Shown piece by piece: positions 16,688 to 27,100 of a DNA stretch of 64,000 bases. Within the stretch, counting starts at the first letter, position 1, and every line of letters begins with the position of its first letter. Source of the stretch: J038 sp036734085 (GTDB taxonomy: Bacteria > Chloroflexota > Anaerolineae > Aggregatilineales > Phototrophicaceae); the NCBI GenBank assembly GCA_036734085.1, contig DAIMZF010000002.1, positions 1 to 64,000 on the forward strand, read 5' to 3'. Under the pieces are notes generated by a model. That model made no database searches and had not been told where the DNA came from. It was given only the letters and a program-made list of their open reading frames with translations. Made by a program: the position numbers and the translations under genes.

Positions 16688-19053
16688 TCAGTGATTACCT
16701 CAAACGCGAGTTTATCGTCCTGTCCGATAACCTCTATACGGCTTCCATGCGGGAATTCATCAGCGATGATTTTTGCGCTTAATGGCCGGGTCAGCAGGCG
16801 CTCAATCGCCCGGCGCAAAGGGCGTGCGCCGTTTTCCGGGTCGTGACCATGCCGCAGGATTAGGTTCCGTGCTGATTCGGTTAGGTTGAGGGTGATGTCT
16901 TGCTCTGCCAGGCGTTCGTATAATGCGCCTATTTGCAAATCAAGGATGCGCGAGAGAGTCTCGACTTCCAATGCGCGAAACGTAATTACCTCATCAATGC
17001 GGTTTAAAAACTCTGGCCGGAAGAAACGATTGAGATAACCGGAAAAATCCAATACATCACGCGGACTGCCGGAAAATCCTAACGATTTACCGCCTTCTTG
17101 CGTGCCGATGTTGCTGGTCATGATAAATATGGCGTGGCGGGCATCGACAATGCGCCCATGCGCGTCACTGATGCGGCCTTCGTCAAACACCTGCAAAAAG
17201 ATGTCGAAGACTTCCGGCGCGGCTTTTTCCACCTCATCCAGCAGAACAACGCTGTAAGGCCGCCGCCGCAGTCCGTCCGTTAGTTGCCCGCCCCGCATGG
17301 TGTCTTTGTAGCCGGGTGGCGATCCTATCAGGCGGGCAACGGTGTGCGCGTCGTGGAATTCCGACATATCGAGGCGAAGCATGGCTTCTTCACTGCCGAA
17401 CAAAAAGGCGGCCAGCGCCCGCGCAAGTTCTGTTTTGCCCACGCCGGAAGGCCCTAAAAACAGGAAGACACCTATCGGGCGATTGGGGTCACTGAGGCCA
17501 GCACGGGCGGTCTTGATGGCGGCGGCGACGACTTGCACGGCGTCATCCTGGCCGATGACGCGCTCTAATAACGCTTCGGCAAGGCTGGTCAGGCGGCGCT
17601 TTTCGTCGGTGGTTAATTCCGATACTGGAATGCCCGACCACTCGGATAGCACCGCCGCGACATCGCTGATGTTCACGTCGTTGGGCGCGTCATCTAAATC
17701 CGGCGGGGTGGTGCGGATGATGACGCGGGTGCAGGCTTCGTCCAGCAGGTCGAGCGCCTTATCCGGCAGGCGGCGGTCTGGCATATAGCGGATGGAGAGC
17801 TTGACGGCGGCTTTGATCGTCGCAGGGTGGATGACAACGCCGTGATGTTCCTCTAGTTTTTGCTGTTGCCCTATCAGGATTTCTATACTGGCTTCTTCGC
17901 TAGGTTCTTCCACGTCAATGGTGCGGAAGCGGCGGTCTAGCGCCGGGTCTTGGGCGATGGCACGGCGATACTCTTCATGGGTGGTCGCGCCGATGCACTT
18001 GATTTCCCCGCGTGCGAGGGCAGGCTTGAGGATGTTGGCCGCATCTAAATTGCTGTCGATGGTATCACCCGCGCCGACAATCGTGTGGATTTCATCAATG
18101 AACAACACACAATTTCCCGCGTTTTTGGCCTCTTCGATGATGCCGACTAAGCGTTCCTCAAATTGCCCGCGTAGGCTCGTCCCAGCCACCAATGACCCAA
18201 TCTCTAGCTGAACAATGCGCGTGCTTGTCAATGAGGGCGGCGCTGTCCCCGCATGGATTTGGTACGCTAATCCTTCCACAATGGCGGTCTTGCCGACTCC
18301 GGCGTCCCCTAACAAAAGCGGATTGTTCTTTTTGCTCCGGGCTAAGGTACGGGCTAAAGCGCGAATTTCATTATCGCGGGCAACTGCCGGGCCGATTTTG
18401 CCTTGTGCGGCCTGCACGACCAAATTTCGCCCATATTTATCGAGTAACGGCGTAGGGTTTTTCTTGCGGTCTTGGGTAGGGCTGGAAGGAGAAGAAAAGC
18501 CACTGAAGAAACTGCTCGACATGCTGAAGTCGAAGTCATCCTCGTCGTCATCCCCGAAGATTTCCAACAATTCGCTGTCATCCGGGAATGGCTCGAAGGC
18601 GTCGTGTTCTTCCGCGATGAGCGTCTGTAGCCAATGGTTTACATCAAAACCCAGTTCAACCAGTTTACGTACAGGCACGCCTTCGCCCTCTTGCAACAGC
18701 GCCATCAGCACCTGCCCATCGCTGATTTCCACCGTTTCGTCCTGGTCGGCTAAAAATACAGCCAGTGACAGCACCATCTCGGAGCGGGGCGTCATGGGCA
18801 AAACCTGGCTTAAGATGCCTTCACCGTGACCAATCTCGCGCCGGATTTCATTCCGTACATCGCGTGGGTTCATCCCAGCACGCCGGAGCAAGCGACAGGT
18901 CGCGCCTTGCTCGTTGCGGGTGAGAGCCATAAATAAATGTTCCGTGCCGACAAAATCATGCCCTAGCTTGCGGGCTTCCTCTGCGGCGGCCTTAAGCAGA
19001 TGGTTACAGCGTTCGCGTATTTCTTTTTCTGGTATTTCTGGTGATGGTGTCAC
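16684..19053 (-). CDS. Clp/HSP100 AAA+ unfoldase, ClpC/ClpA-like
   Basis: A two-ring AAA+ protein unfoldase of 789 residues. A Clp N-domain (about 8-150) is followed by an acidic Ser/Phe-rich linker (about 155-200). D1 has Walker A GDAGVGKT (249-256) and VLFIDE; D2 has GPSGVGKT (534-541) and VVLLDE. The stretch between D1 and D2 is short and lacks both the UVR middle domain of ClpC and the coiled coil of ClpB. A Leu-Gly-Phe at 658-660 lies where ClpP-binding loops carry (I/V/L)GF, so it could feed ClpP. No clpP is in the window. Start is GTG with an AGGA site. First gene of the operon; its stop overlaps the kinase start. Confidence 0.88.
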   Translation of the reverse strand: MTPSPEIPEKEIRERCNHLLKAAAEEARKLGHDFVGTEHLFMALTRNEQGATCRLLRRAGMNPRDVRNEIRREIGHGEGILSQVLPMTPRSEMVLSLAVFLADQDETVEISDGQVLMALLQEGEGVPVRKLVELGFDVNHWLQTLIAEEHDAFEPFPDDSELLEIFGDDDEDDFDFSMSSSFFSGFSSPSSPTQDRKKNPTPLLDKYGRNLVVQAAQGKIGPAVARDNEIRALARTLARSKKNNPLLLGDAGVGKTAIVEGLAYQIHAGTAPPSLTSTRIVQLEIGSLVAGTSLRGQFEERLVGIIEEAKNAGNCVLFIDEIHTIVGAGDTIDSNLDAANILKPALARGEIKCIGATTHEEYRRAIAQDPALDRRFRTIDVEEPSEEASIEILIGQQQKLEEHHGVVIHPATIKAAVKLSIRYMPDRRLPDKALDLLDEACTRVIIRTTPPDLDDAPNDVNISDVAAVLSEWSGIPVSELTTDEKRRLTSLAEALLERVIGQDDAVQVVAAAIKTARAGLSDPNRPIGVFLFLGPSGVGKTELARALAAFLFGSEEAMLRLDMSEFHDAHTVARLIGSPPGYKDTMRGGQLTDGLRRRPYSVVLLDEVEKAAPEVFDIFLQVFDEGRISDAHGRIVDARHAIFIMTSNIGTQEGGKSLGFSGSPRDVLDFSGYLNRFFRPEFLNRIDEVITFRALEVETLSRILDLQIGALYERLAEQDITLNLTESARNLILRHGHDPENGARPLRRAIERLLTRPLSAKIIADEFPHGSRIEVIGQDDKLAFEVITE

Positions 19054-19162
19054 GTTGAATTCCTAATATAACGTGTTTGAGCGTCATGGCAGTATTTTAA
19101 CGCATCCTGCGCCAATTTCGAGGAATTGCTAAAAGACTATGAGACATTCAAGCAGAACACGC

Positions 19163-19168
19163 TATAAT
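19163..19168 (+). promoter_or_regulatory. Candidate -10 element for the transmembrane kinase gene
   Basis: A perfect TATAAT lies 38 bases before the ATG at 19206 in the 152-base gap between the divergent Clp and kinase genes. I found no matching -35 hexamer at 16-18 bases, so the call rests on the -10 alone. Confidence 0.4.
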
Positions 19169-19205
19169 ATCAGCCATCAATTCGCCCATAAATTGAGGCT
19201 GTCTC

Positions 19206-21137
19206 ATGAATGATGCACTAATTGGAACAAAATTAGGCGAATATAGTATTCTCTCTCTTTTGGGAGAAGGCGGTATGGCGCGGGTGTACAAAGGCTACGA
19301 CGAACGCCTTGATCGTTACGCGGCCATAAAAGTGATTCAGCCTAATCAACTTGCAACTGAAGATGATGAAGAATACCGCGAGCGATTCCTGCGAGAGGCG
19401 CGAGCAATTGCCAAACTCCATCATCCGCGTGTGGTGAGTGTGTATCAATTTGGCGAGTTAGACAACCTCTACTACATGGCGATGAATTTTGTGGAAGGCC
19501 GTGACTTACGGCAAATCCTGAAGGAAACCAACAAGCAGAAGAAAACGCTCAGCCATGAGCAGATTTTACGCATCACCCGTGATATTGCCGAAGCATTGGA
19601 TTATTCACACCAGCAAGGCGTCATCCACCGGGACGTAAAACCCTCGAATATTATGGTCACGGTGACGGGCGGCCATTCTGTGCTGACGGACTTCGGGCTG
19701 GCGCTGAGTGCCCAGGAAGGCACGATTGGGAATACGTTCGGCAGTGTACATTACATCGCACCGGAACAGGCGGTGTCTTCCGCACAGGCTGTACCACAAA
19801 GTGACCTGTATTCGCTGAGCGTGGTTTTGTATGAGATGTTGACCGGGCGTGTGCCTTTCGATGATGTTTCCGCGATGAGTGTGGCGCTAAAACACATCAG
19901 CGACCCGCCGCCGCCTGCCAGTATAATTAACCCTACCATCACACCACAGATTGAAGACCTGCTGAACAAGGCACTGGATAAAGACCCCATGCGCCGCTTC
20001 CCAACGGGGCGTGCTTTGATTCATGCGCTGGAAGGCGCGTTCGCCGTCAGCGATGAAGAAGACACGCACGATGTTGTGCTACGGGAAACATCGTTATCCA
20101 AGCTGGCAATTCCTACCGCAGACCGTGAACGCCTGTCACCCGCCGTCCCACCTTCGGATTCATGGGATGCGATAGATGAGCCAACCAAGAATGAAAGCTC
20201 CAGGCCAATTATGCTCACCGCGCTGGAATCCAAGACGGATTTAGGGCTTAGCACAAAATCGCGCAAGTTGCCGATTGTATCCAACGAAAAACCCGAACGG
20301 CGTACCAGCGTGGTGTGGTTGCTAGTCATCGCGGTGCTTGTGCTGGGTGCGGCGGCCTTCGCGGTGCTGAACATGGGCTTTCTGGACGGCGACGATGACG
20401 GCGTAGGGGTTGCCCTGCTGGATGATGAGACAGCCGCGCCAACGACGGAAGCCATGACGGGTAATGAGACCACACCCACTCAGACGGAGCCTGTGCCGGC
20501 GACGGCAACCCAACCCCAAACAACCCAGACAGGCGGAGTGCAATCCAGCGCGACGAATACAACTGTGCCCACAAGCACCACGACTGCGACAGCAACGGAT
20601 GAACAACAACCACCCACCCCGACCATACCGCCAACGGCGACTAATCCACCAACGGCACTTCCAAACACGGATGGGGAAGATGCTGGCATAGGCATTATCG
20701 ACCCTTCACAATATGGCATCAACGCAACCGTGCTGAACGAACCCGCGCTGTTGCTATACTACACGCCGGAACAAATCGTCATCTACAACCGCTCGGCAAG
20801 CTCTATCTTGCAGATTGATGTCCGACGTATCAGTTTTGATAACGTCCGCACGGATTCACGCTTTACACCGGAACAATGGACGTTCAATGCTTCGCGTTGG
20901 CGGATGCGTCCGCAGTTAGATTGCTTCCAGATTATTGATAGCGATTTGCCCTTAGCAGAAAAGCCGGACTTCTGTACTTTCTTGCAGGCGTTCGAGCGTC
21001 AACGCGATAAATTTTGGGTGAGTAATACCCGCGATATCACCTTCAGCGTTTTGTGGGATGGCGTGCAAGTTGCGAACTGCCCGGTAGTCTCTACAAACGT
21101 TGATGATGAAGTGCTGTGCTTTGTGGAATTGCCTTAA
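19206..21137 (+). CDS. Transmembrane Ser/Thr protein kinase
   Basis: A 643-residue membrane receptor-like Hanks kinase. The cytoplasmic kinase domain (about 11-280) is complete: GEGGMARVYKG, Lys42, HRDVKPSN with Asp143, DFG at 162-164 and APEQ. A linker leads to one transmembrane helix (about 367-390), then a Thr/Pro-rich stretch (about 400-490) and an extracellular C-terminal domain (about 500-643). That domain is not PASTA; it has four cysteines (in LDCFQ, DFCTF, NCPVV, VLCFV) that could form two disulfides, and I do not recognise it. A GAGG site precedes the ATG. It is divergent from the Clp gene and ends one base from the convergent AAA gene. Confidence 0.9.
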   Translation: MNDALIGTKLGEYSILSLLGEGGMARVYKGYDERLDRYAAIKVIQPNQLATEDDEEYRERFLREARAIAKLHHPRVVSVYQFGELDNLYYMAMNFVEGRDLRQILKETNKQKKTLSHEQILRITRDIAEALDYSHQQGVIHRDVKPSNIMVTVTGGHSVLTDFGLALSAQEGTIGNTFGSVHYIAPEQAVSSAQAVPQSDLYSLSVVLYEMLTGRVPFDDVSAMSVALKHISDPPPPASIINPTITPQIEDLLNKALDKDPMRRFPTGRALIHALEGAFAVSDEEDTHDVVLRETSLSKLAIPTADRERLSPAVPPSDSWDAIDEPTKNESSRPIMLTALESKTDLGLSTKSRKLPIVSNEKPERRTSVVWLLVIAVLVLGAAAFAVLNMGFLDGDDDGVGVALLDDETAAPTTEAMTGNETTPTQTEPVPATATQPQTTQTGGVQSSATNTTVPTSTTTATATDEQQPPTPTIPPTATNPPTALPNTDGEDAGIGIIDPSQYGINATVLNEPALLLYYTPEQIVIYNRSASSILQIDVRRISFDNVRTDSRFTPEQWTFNASRWRMRPQLDCFQIIDSDLPLAEKPDFCTFLQAFERQRDKFWVSNTRDITFSVLWDGVQVANCPVVSTNVDDEVLCFVELP

Positions 21138-21138
21138 G

Positions 21139-22392
21139 CTAATCCGGCGCGGAAATTGTGGTGGTCGGGATGCTCACAGCCTCCGATGAGGTGCGTGGCG
21201 TCCCGGCGATAAACAGAATAAGCATCAGCAAAAGCACAATGCCGACAATACCCATCACGAGTACGGCGGTGTTCGCCTGTTGTGATGGGGCTGTTCCGGG
21301 TGCGCCCGGTGACACGCCATCGTGGGTTGTTGCATCCAGCCGGACGTTTTCCAGCATCCATTTTTGTAACAAGCCGGGACGCACACTCAAGCGTTGCGCC
21401 GCGCTCCCTGCGACGAGTTCGCGGTAATCCAGACTACGGATAGCGGCGTGAATGCTGGTTAAATCCAGCAGATAGTCCGTTTCTACCAGCCATGTCTCGA
21501 TGTTGCTGGCCGTAACTGCACGCATCGGGTCGGCATAAAGCAGACTGCCGATAGCCGTCAGGATAAGACGCTCATCCAGGCTTAGTTCGTCCCACAATTC
21601 CCGGAATTGATCCTTCACCATTGGATACACCTGCGGCGTAATCCGCTTCACTTCTGCTTCCGTGATGGGGTTTTGTGTTGGCAAGTAGCCTAAAAACATG
21701 CTGATTAAACCGGGTTGGCCGCCTGTTGCTCTAAAAATGTCCTGTGTAGCGGCAGGGTGTATATCCGGGTTATGTTGATGCAGGGCGTCGGCTGTTTCCG
21801 CTTCGTCTAAATCCCCCAAGCGTGAGAACTGACCATCATCGGTAATCGTATAAAAAAGTTCCAGGCGGTTTTCATAGGCAATACTGATAGTAAACACGAC
21901 CGCGCATTGCGGATGCCTTAGCTCGTTAAGATAGCCGAAGTAGTCTTCCGCTAATGTATCGCGCATCATTGTTTGGACGAGAATTTCAGCATCATCAATC
22001 AGGAAGACCACACGCCGCGCCCGGTAAATAATGCGGAAGACCGCCGCCAGATAATTTTCTTTAAACCACTGTTTGAACGGCTCGGCGGTGGTGAAGTCCT
22101 CCGGCGGAGTGATGTTGATATTAAAGCCGTAAGCCGTGAGCGTATCGTGGGTGGCATTATAGAGCGCGGTCAACCAGTGTAGCTCATCCTGTGGTGCGAT
22201 TTCTTTACACGGCAGGTAGACGCCGATATGTGTATCCGTTGGCATCCCGGCGAATTGCTGAAGAAGCGCAGTCTTACCAACACTCCGCCTGCCGATAAAC
22301 GCCGGGACAGGCGTATGCACCGGGTCGCTGATGTGCTGACGGACGCGGGCAATAGCGGCATGGCGACCTGCGAAAGGCGCGTAGGGTTCCAT
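21139..22392 (-). CDS. Membrane-anchored AAA/STAND-like ATPase
   Basis: A 417-residue P-loop ATPase of the ORC/STAND-like group. Walker A is GRRSVGKT (34-41) and Walker B FLIDDAEIL; the RATGGQPGLI region matches the sensor-2 area of such ATPases. A winged-helix-like part follows (about LDERLILTAIGSLL). A single hydrophobic helix near the C-terminus (about 376-398, VMGIVGIVLLLMLILF) would tether it to the membrane with a very short tail outside. Such proteins usually switch conformation on ligand binding; the ligand here is unknown. It converges on the transmembrane kinase gene with one base between stops. Confidence 0.78.
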   Translation of the reverse strand: MEPYAPFAGRHAAIARVRQHISDPVHTPVPAFIGRRSVGKTALLQQFAGMPTDTHIGVYLPCKEIAPQDELHWLTALYNATHDTLTAYGFNINITPPEDFTTAEPFKQWFKENYLAAVFRIIYRARRVVFLIDDAEILVQTMMRDTLAEDYFGYLNELRHPQCAVVFTISIAYENRLELFYTITDDGQFSRLGDLDEAETADALHQHNPDIHPAATQDIFRATGGQPGLISMFLGYLPTQNPITEAEVKRITPQVYPMVKDQFRELWDELSLDERLILTAIGSLLYADPMRAVTASNIETWLVETDYLLDLTSIHAAIRSLDYRELVAGSAAQRLSVRPGLLQKWMLENVRLDATTHDGVSPGAPGTAPSQQANTAVLVMGIVGIVLLLMLILFIAGTPRTSSEAVSIPTTTISAPD

Positions 22393-22404
22393 GTTTGTTA
22401 GCCT

Positions 22405-24177
22405 TTAATCGTCCGCCGGTAGGCTGAGCAAGAAAGCCAGAAGCGCGTCAATATCCTCCGGCGCGACTTCCGCAACTAGCTGGTGCGCGCCCGGCAGGAC
22501 GAACACATCGCGCAGGGTGGCGGCGCGGCCATCGTGCAGGTAAGGGGCGGCAAGCCAAAGCCAGTTGAGCGTGGGTGTATTGAACTCGCCATCTGTCCCC
22601 ACATCATGCAACAGGCCATCAGTATAGGCTGTGCCCATATGACAGGTCGCACACCCTAACGTAGTAAAAATTTCTGAACCACGTGCTATAAGCTCTGTTT
22701 GTGTTGTTGACTGTGTGGTTGGGGTTGGCGGCCCTTCTAATGAGATGAGATAAGCGGCCAGCAGGTCAAGGTCTAGGGATAGGCCGCCATGCGGTTCACC
22801 CAATGGCGGATTAGGGACACCTTCTAGTAAACCCTGACCGAACTGCAACGCCCGAATTTTTAGCTCTACATCCGCGACTTCATCCCAAGCGCCACGCCAT
22901 GTATAAGGCGCGGTTTCTTCCAGGTTGAATAAATGCGGTGTATTCAAGCGTTCGCCGTCAATGTTGCGCCACACACGCCCGTCGGAGAGACCGTCAAAGT
23001 GGCAACTGGCACAGCTTAACGTCCGTGCGCCCATTTGCGTATCCCGCGCACTGTGGAAGTATTCCGCGCCGAGTAAACGGCCAATCGGCACGCGCAAATC
23101 ACTAATCGGCACGATGTCCCGCACGCGGAGCGCTCGTGTATCAATAATAGAGACTGAGCCTTCCAGGACATTATGCACGTAGAGCGAACTGTTATCCGCG
23201 CTGAGGATTACTGCACGCGGATTTGTGCCTACATGCAAATTTGTGACGGCTAACCCGGTGTTCAAGTTGATGATAGAGACATCATTTGTGCCTGCATTAG
23301 CGACAAACGCCCAATTACGGGCGGTATCTATCGCCACTGCGAACGGCATATTGACCGGACGGTCGGCTACATCCAACGATAACCGCGAGTTGGGCAGAAT
23401 ATCCAGCGAACGCAGATTAAACGTGTTTAACAAGGGGGTTAACGCGGAATCATAGGTCAGCGCCGGATTGCTGGGATAACTCCGGCTTTGTGGGGCGTAG
23501 AGCGTGCCGTCGTTGCGCGTAATCAACACAGAAAACGACAGCCCCATATCAGTATCGCCGTTAGCCACGCGGACGACGCGCGTCTGCGGCAGATGAATCA
23601 AGCTGATTTCACCCGTCCACAGGTGCGTGACATACAGCATATCCTGCCCCCATAGCGTGAGTCCTGTAGGTAGGGCGGGCGTGCTGATGCGTCGCAGGAT
23701 TTGCCCGGTGGTATAGTCTATTTCGATGACTTCATCAGTGGCTTGCAGGCTGATGTAAGCGAGTCTATCGCTGGTGGTCACGACGGCATACGGCAAAATG
23801 CCAACGCTGTAAGTTGCTTCTACGCTTCGCGTGGTGATGTCGATCACCGAGAGCGTGCCATCTGCCCGGTTAACGACTAAAGCCCGGTTGTCGTCCGGTG
23901 TGAAGCTCACCCCGCGCGGGTCACTGCCGACGGGAATTTCCACGATGAGCGAACGGCCCGGCACATCCACCAATGACACAGTGTTGTTCAGCATATTGGC
24001 GGCCAGCAGAACGCGCCCGTTTGTTGTAATATCCATCGTGCCACCGATTGAAAGTGGCGCGGATGCGGGCGGCAGGACGTATAAATCGCTCTGAGCGCGG
24101 GCGATGATCCCCCACACGGCCATGCTCATCAACGCGAGTAATATCAAAATGTGTCTGGATGACCTCACAGCTTTCAC
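22405..24177 (-). CDS. Secreted YVTN beta-propeller with di-haem cytochrome c region
   Basis: A 590-residue exported protein. A signal peptide (about 1-28) is followed by a beta-propeller of YVTN-type blades (about 40-355; for example VVNRADGTLSVIDI and FVANAGTNDVSIINL). The C-terminal part has two c-type haem sites, CASCH at 389-393 and CATCH at 509-513, in a context like di-haem peroxidases and MauG (PYLHDGRAATLRDV near the end). It should act outside the membrane in electron transfer or peroxide reduction, the propeller perhaps binding a partner. The GTG start overlaps the stop of the 1263-residue gene by four bases, implying co-translation. Confidence 0.85.
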   Translation of the reverse strand: MKAVRSSRHILILLALMSMAVWGIIARAQSDLYVLPPASAPLSIGGTMDITTNGRVLLAANMLNNTVSLVDVPGRSLIVEIPVGSDPRGVSFTPDDNRALVVNRADGTLSVIDITTRSVEATYSVGILPYAVVTTSDRLAYISLQATDEVIEIDYTTGQILRRISTPALPTGLTLWGQDMLYVTHLWTGEISLIHLPQTRVVRVANGDTDMGLSFSVLITRNDGTLYAPQSRSYPSNPALTYDSALTPLLNTFNLRSLDILPNSRLSLDVADRPVNMPFAVAIDTARNWAFVANAGTNDVSIINLNTGLAVTNLHVGTNPRAVILSADNSSLYVHNVLEGSVSIIDTRALRVRDIVPISDLRVPIGRLLGAEYFHSARDTQMGARTLSCASCHFDGLSDGRVWRNIDGERLNTPHLFNLEETAPYTWRGAWDEVADVELKIRALQFGQGLLEGVPNPPLGEPHGGLSLDLDLLAAYLISLEGPPTPTTQSTTQTELIARGSEIFTTLGCATCHMGTAYTDGLLHDVGTDGEFNTPTLNWLWLAAPYLHDGRAATLRDVFVLPGAHQLVAEVAPEDIDALLAFLLSLPADD

Positions 24178-27100
24178 CCTTCGTCCTGTGTGTTTTGCAG
24201 GCTTAAACCGCCGTTGGCGGCCTGTTCATCAACGGAAACTAATCTATCATGGAAGATGTAAAGACGGCGCACGCCGATAGCGTCATTACCCTCTGCATCA
24301 ACCCCGGCGATAATGAACGTCACCGTGACGACATCGCCGCCGCGTGCGCCCGCGCCGCCCCCGCTTACTTCCACCGGGAAGTTATTCGCCAGTACCGACG
24401 GGTCGAACTGATAGGCCGCAGACGCCGCAAAAATCTGGATCGTGTCACTTTCCATCAAATAAGACGCGGTGGTGGTCTCGTAGCGGGCGGTGGTTTGCGT
24501 CCAGCCTTCCGGCACGCTGACGTTAATGTTTAAACGTGAGCCGGGCGCGTAAGTTGTGTCTGTATCCCCATTTAACGACCACGCCAGTACAGGCGCGTCG
24601 TCCGGCATGACATAGAAGTTAAATGTATTCGTCACCGCGCCCAACACACTGCCCGTTGGTAACAGGGTAGTACGCCCGACGGAAGCGGCATTGTCTGGCG
24701 TGGTCGTGATGCGAACCTGCCAGCGCCCGCTTTGCTCCGCGATGACATCCTGCGATGGGTTGTAATAATAGCCGATGCTGTTGGTGCGTCCGGTGTAGCT
24801 GGTGGATGTACCATCTGGCGCGATTAGGGTGATGTCAACAGTGGTGGGCAGTGTCGGCGCGGCTTGCCCGGCTATTGCGATGCGCCCGCCCTGTGTGATG
24901 ACCTGACCGGGACGTACCCCTGTTGGATGAAAAAAGGCGTGATAATCTCGCCCGGCGATGCTGACAAGCGGTTGTACGATACGATTCTCGATGCCCTGTA
25001 GTGCCGATGTAACACGGGCGTTTTCCGCATCGGTGATGATGGCAAGTGCGGCATAAGACGCGGTTTCGCGGATGTTGGCTTCCGCGTTTTTGACGACTGC
25101 GCCGCCGAACAGAAACACAAAATCGCCAGGACGATTGCCTGCTAACCCCGCGCCGATTTGCTGATTTAACGGATCGTTGTTATCCCAATGGAGCAGTAAC
25201 CCATCTCCACTCTGACCGAGCACATACTGCCGTATGCTGACATCTGGCCGCACGGCGCTGATATAAGCGTAGGCGCGGTTAACTAAAAAGTCCGGCAATA
25301 GCGCGGCGCCGAAGTCCTCCAGCACACCGCCCAGCACAGGCATGAGCGGTAGTTCGTCGCTGTCGGCGAGTCTGTGTATATCGACACCAAATGGTGATAC
25401 ATAACCCGGAATCGCCTGTAGCAACCAGTCACGATATGCTGTCCTCGTGTCTTGCACGTTCAGCACTGGATTTAAGCCGCTTGCAGTCGTATCCGGTAGG
25501 AAGGCCACATCGCCACTAAAGTAAGGGTAGTTGGGGCGTGGCGCGACATCGGCCAGCGCTTCCAGTGGGGGGTATTGGCTGGTATCAAACCACGCGGGGC
25601 GGTAGTCATTGACAAGCCCGTTCACGCCACGCTGACCCCGTGCTACCAGTTCGCCATCCGGTGTAGCGATGATGCCCGCACTACGCAGGCTGGCCGCCCA
25701 TAAACGCCCGTCTGTGCCCATGTAGCGGACGGTATAGTCAATCAGGTATTCACCCGGCTTCTCGAAGATAAACGCGGTGTCTTGCTCCGGCGCAAAGTTG
25801 CCGAAGCGGTCGGCGGTTGTCTGTAATGTAATGTCGATTCGTTCGCCATCCAGCGCATACACACGCACACGCACGCTGACATCTGCCGGGAAGCCGGGTT
25901 CAATCCGCCCGCCAGTGTACAGCGCATCCCCGACATTAAAGGGCGTGCCGGGCAAGACACCCGGTGTTAAATCCAGCAATTCAGCGATGGTCAAGCGATA
26001 AGTGCCGCCGCCTTGATAGCGATTCCCGCTAACGTCATCCACATTACCCGTTAGCTGGACTTCGTAATCCCCATACTCTGTAAAGGGGTAGCCCTGATAC
26101 GTTGGACTGCCTGTCATCAAACGATAAGCGTCAATGGGAGGCTGTGCGCCAAAGAGATCGCGCTCGCTCAACGTTGTGCTGGAAAGCCGACTCTGTATTA
26201 CGCTCACGTCTGGCAGGTCATTAATGCTACCATCCGGCGCGGTGATGGTCGCTTTTACCCTTCCACCAGGAAACAACAACGGCAGAAGTGGCGCTAAGGT
26301 TAAATCAGAGGCATTGGGCATCAAGTTAAGCAGATAAGGCTCTAGCGGGTAATTGCCCGGCGGCAGGACGTAACTCGTACTATTGTAACGCACCCGGTTG
26401 GATAGCGCGACATGCGCCTCGTCTACATCTGCCAGAATACCGCGTGCGCCGTCGGATGGCATATCATAGAACAGCGTCCATGTCAGCTGAGCGCGTTCCA
26501 GCCCGCCGATATTTAGTGCAAAGGGAAGGCGTGTAATAGGTTGGCGCAGGTTAATTCCGCCATCGCCAAACGCATTAGCAGACCCCCATGTGAAGACCTC
26601 ACCATCAGCGATTTGGCCGTATCCGGTGAACGTGGGCACATAGATGCCATTAGGTAAGCTGGGCGGCACATCCACCACAAAGCGTAACCCTGCCAGTAGC
26701 ACATCCCCCTGCCGGATGACCTGCTGAGAGGGCACGCGCACCGTGCCCAGCGTCATATCCCCCGTGATGTTGTCAATAGCAAGGCCGGAAGGCGTAAGCC
26801 AGTTTGACCAGCCGTTATTGGTGTGCAAGGCCGGGATGTTGCGGTCGCCGTTTACGCCGATGGTGACGGGTTGCAGGCCAATTTCCCCGATGATGCTTAA
26901 TCCGGTCTGTGCGTCGGAAAGTCCCGGCACGCGCAGGATGATGTCCATATCAATTTCCAACTGTGCGCCGTCGGTCAGGGTGGTATTCCGCACGCGGCCA
27001 TTGGCTGACCAATAGGATGCGCCCGCCGCTAAATCCCCTGCGATGTAAAAGCGTGTAAAGTCGCCATCCATGCGGCCACCGGGATATACAATGCCGTCTG

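Noticed and set aside
18215..18829. 204-codon plus-strand frame opposite the Clp gene
   Set aside because: Serine-rich antisense shadow of a well-supported gene, including the Clp acidic linker.
12276..19053. A type VI secretion locus, suggested by Clp, Ser/Thr kinase and FHA
   Set aside because: No sheath (TssB/TssC), baseplate, VgrG or Hcp gene is in the window, and the Clp protein has a ClpP-type loop that ClpV lacks.
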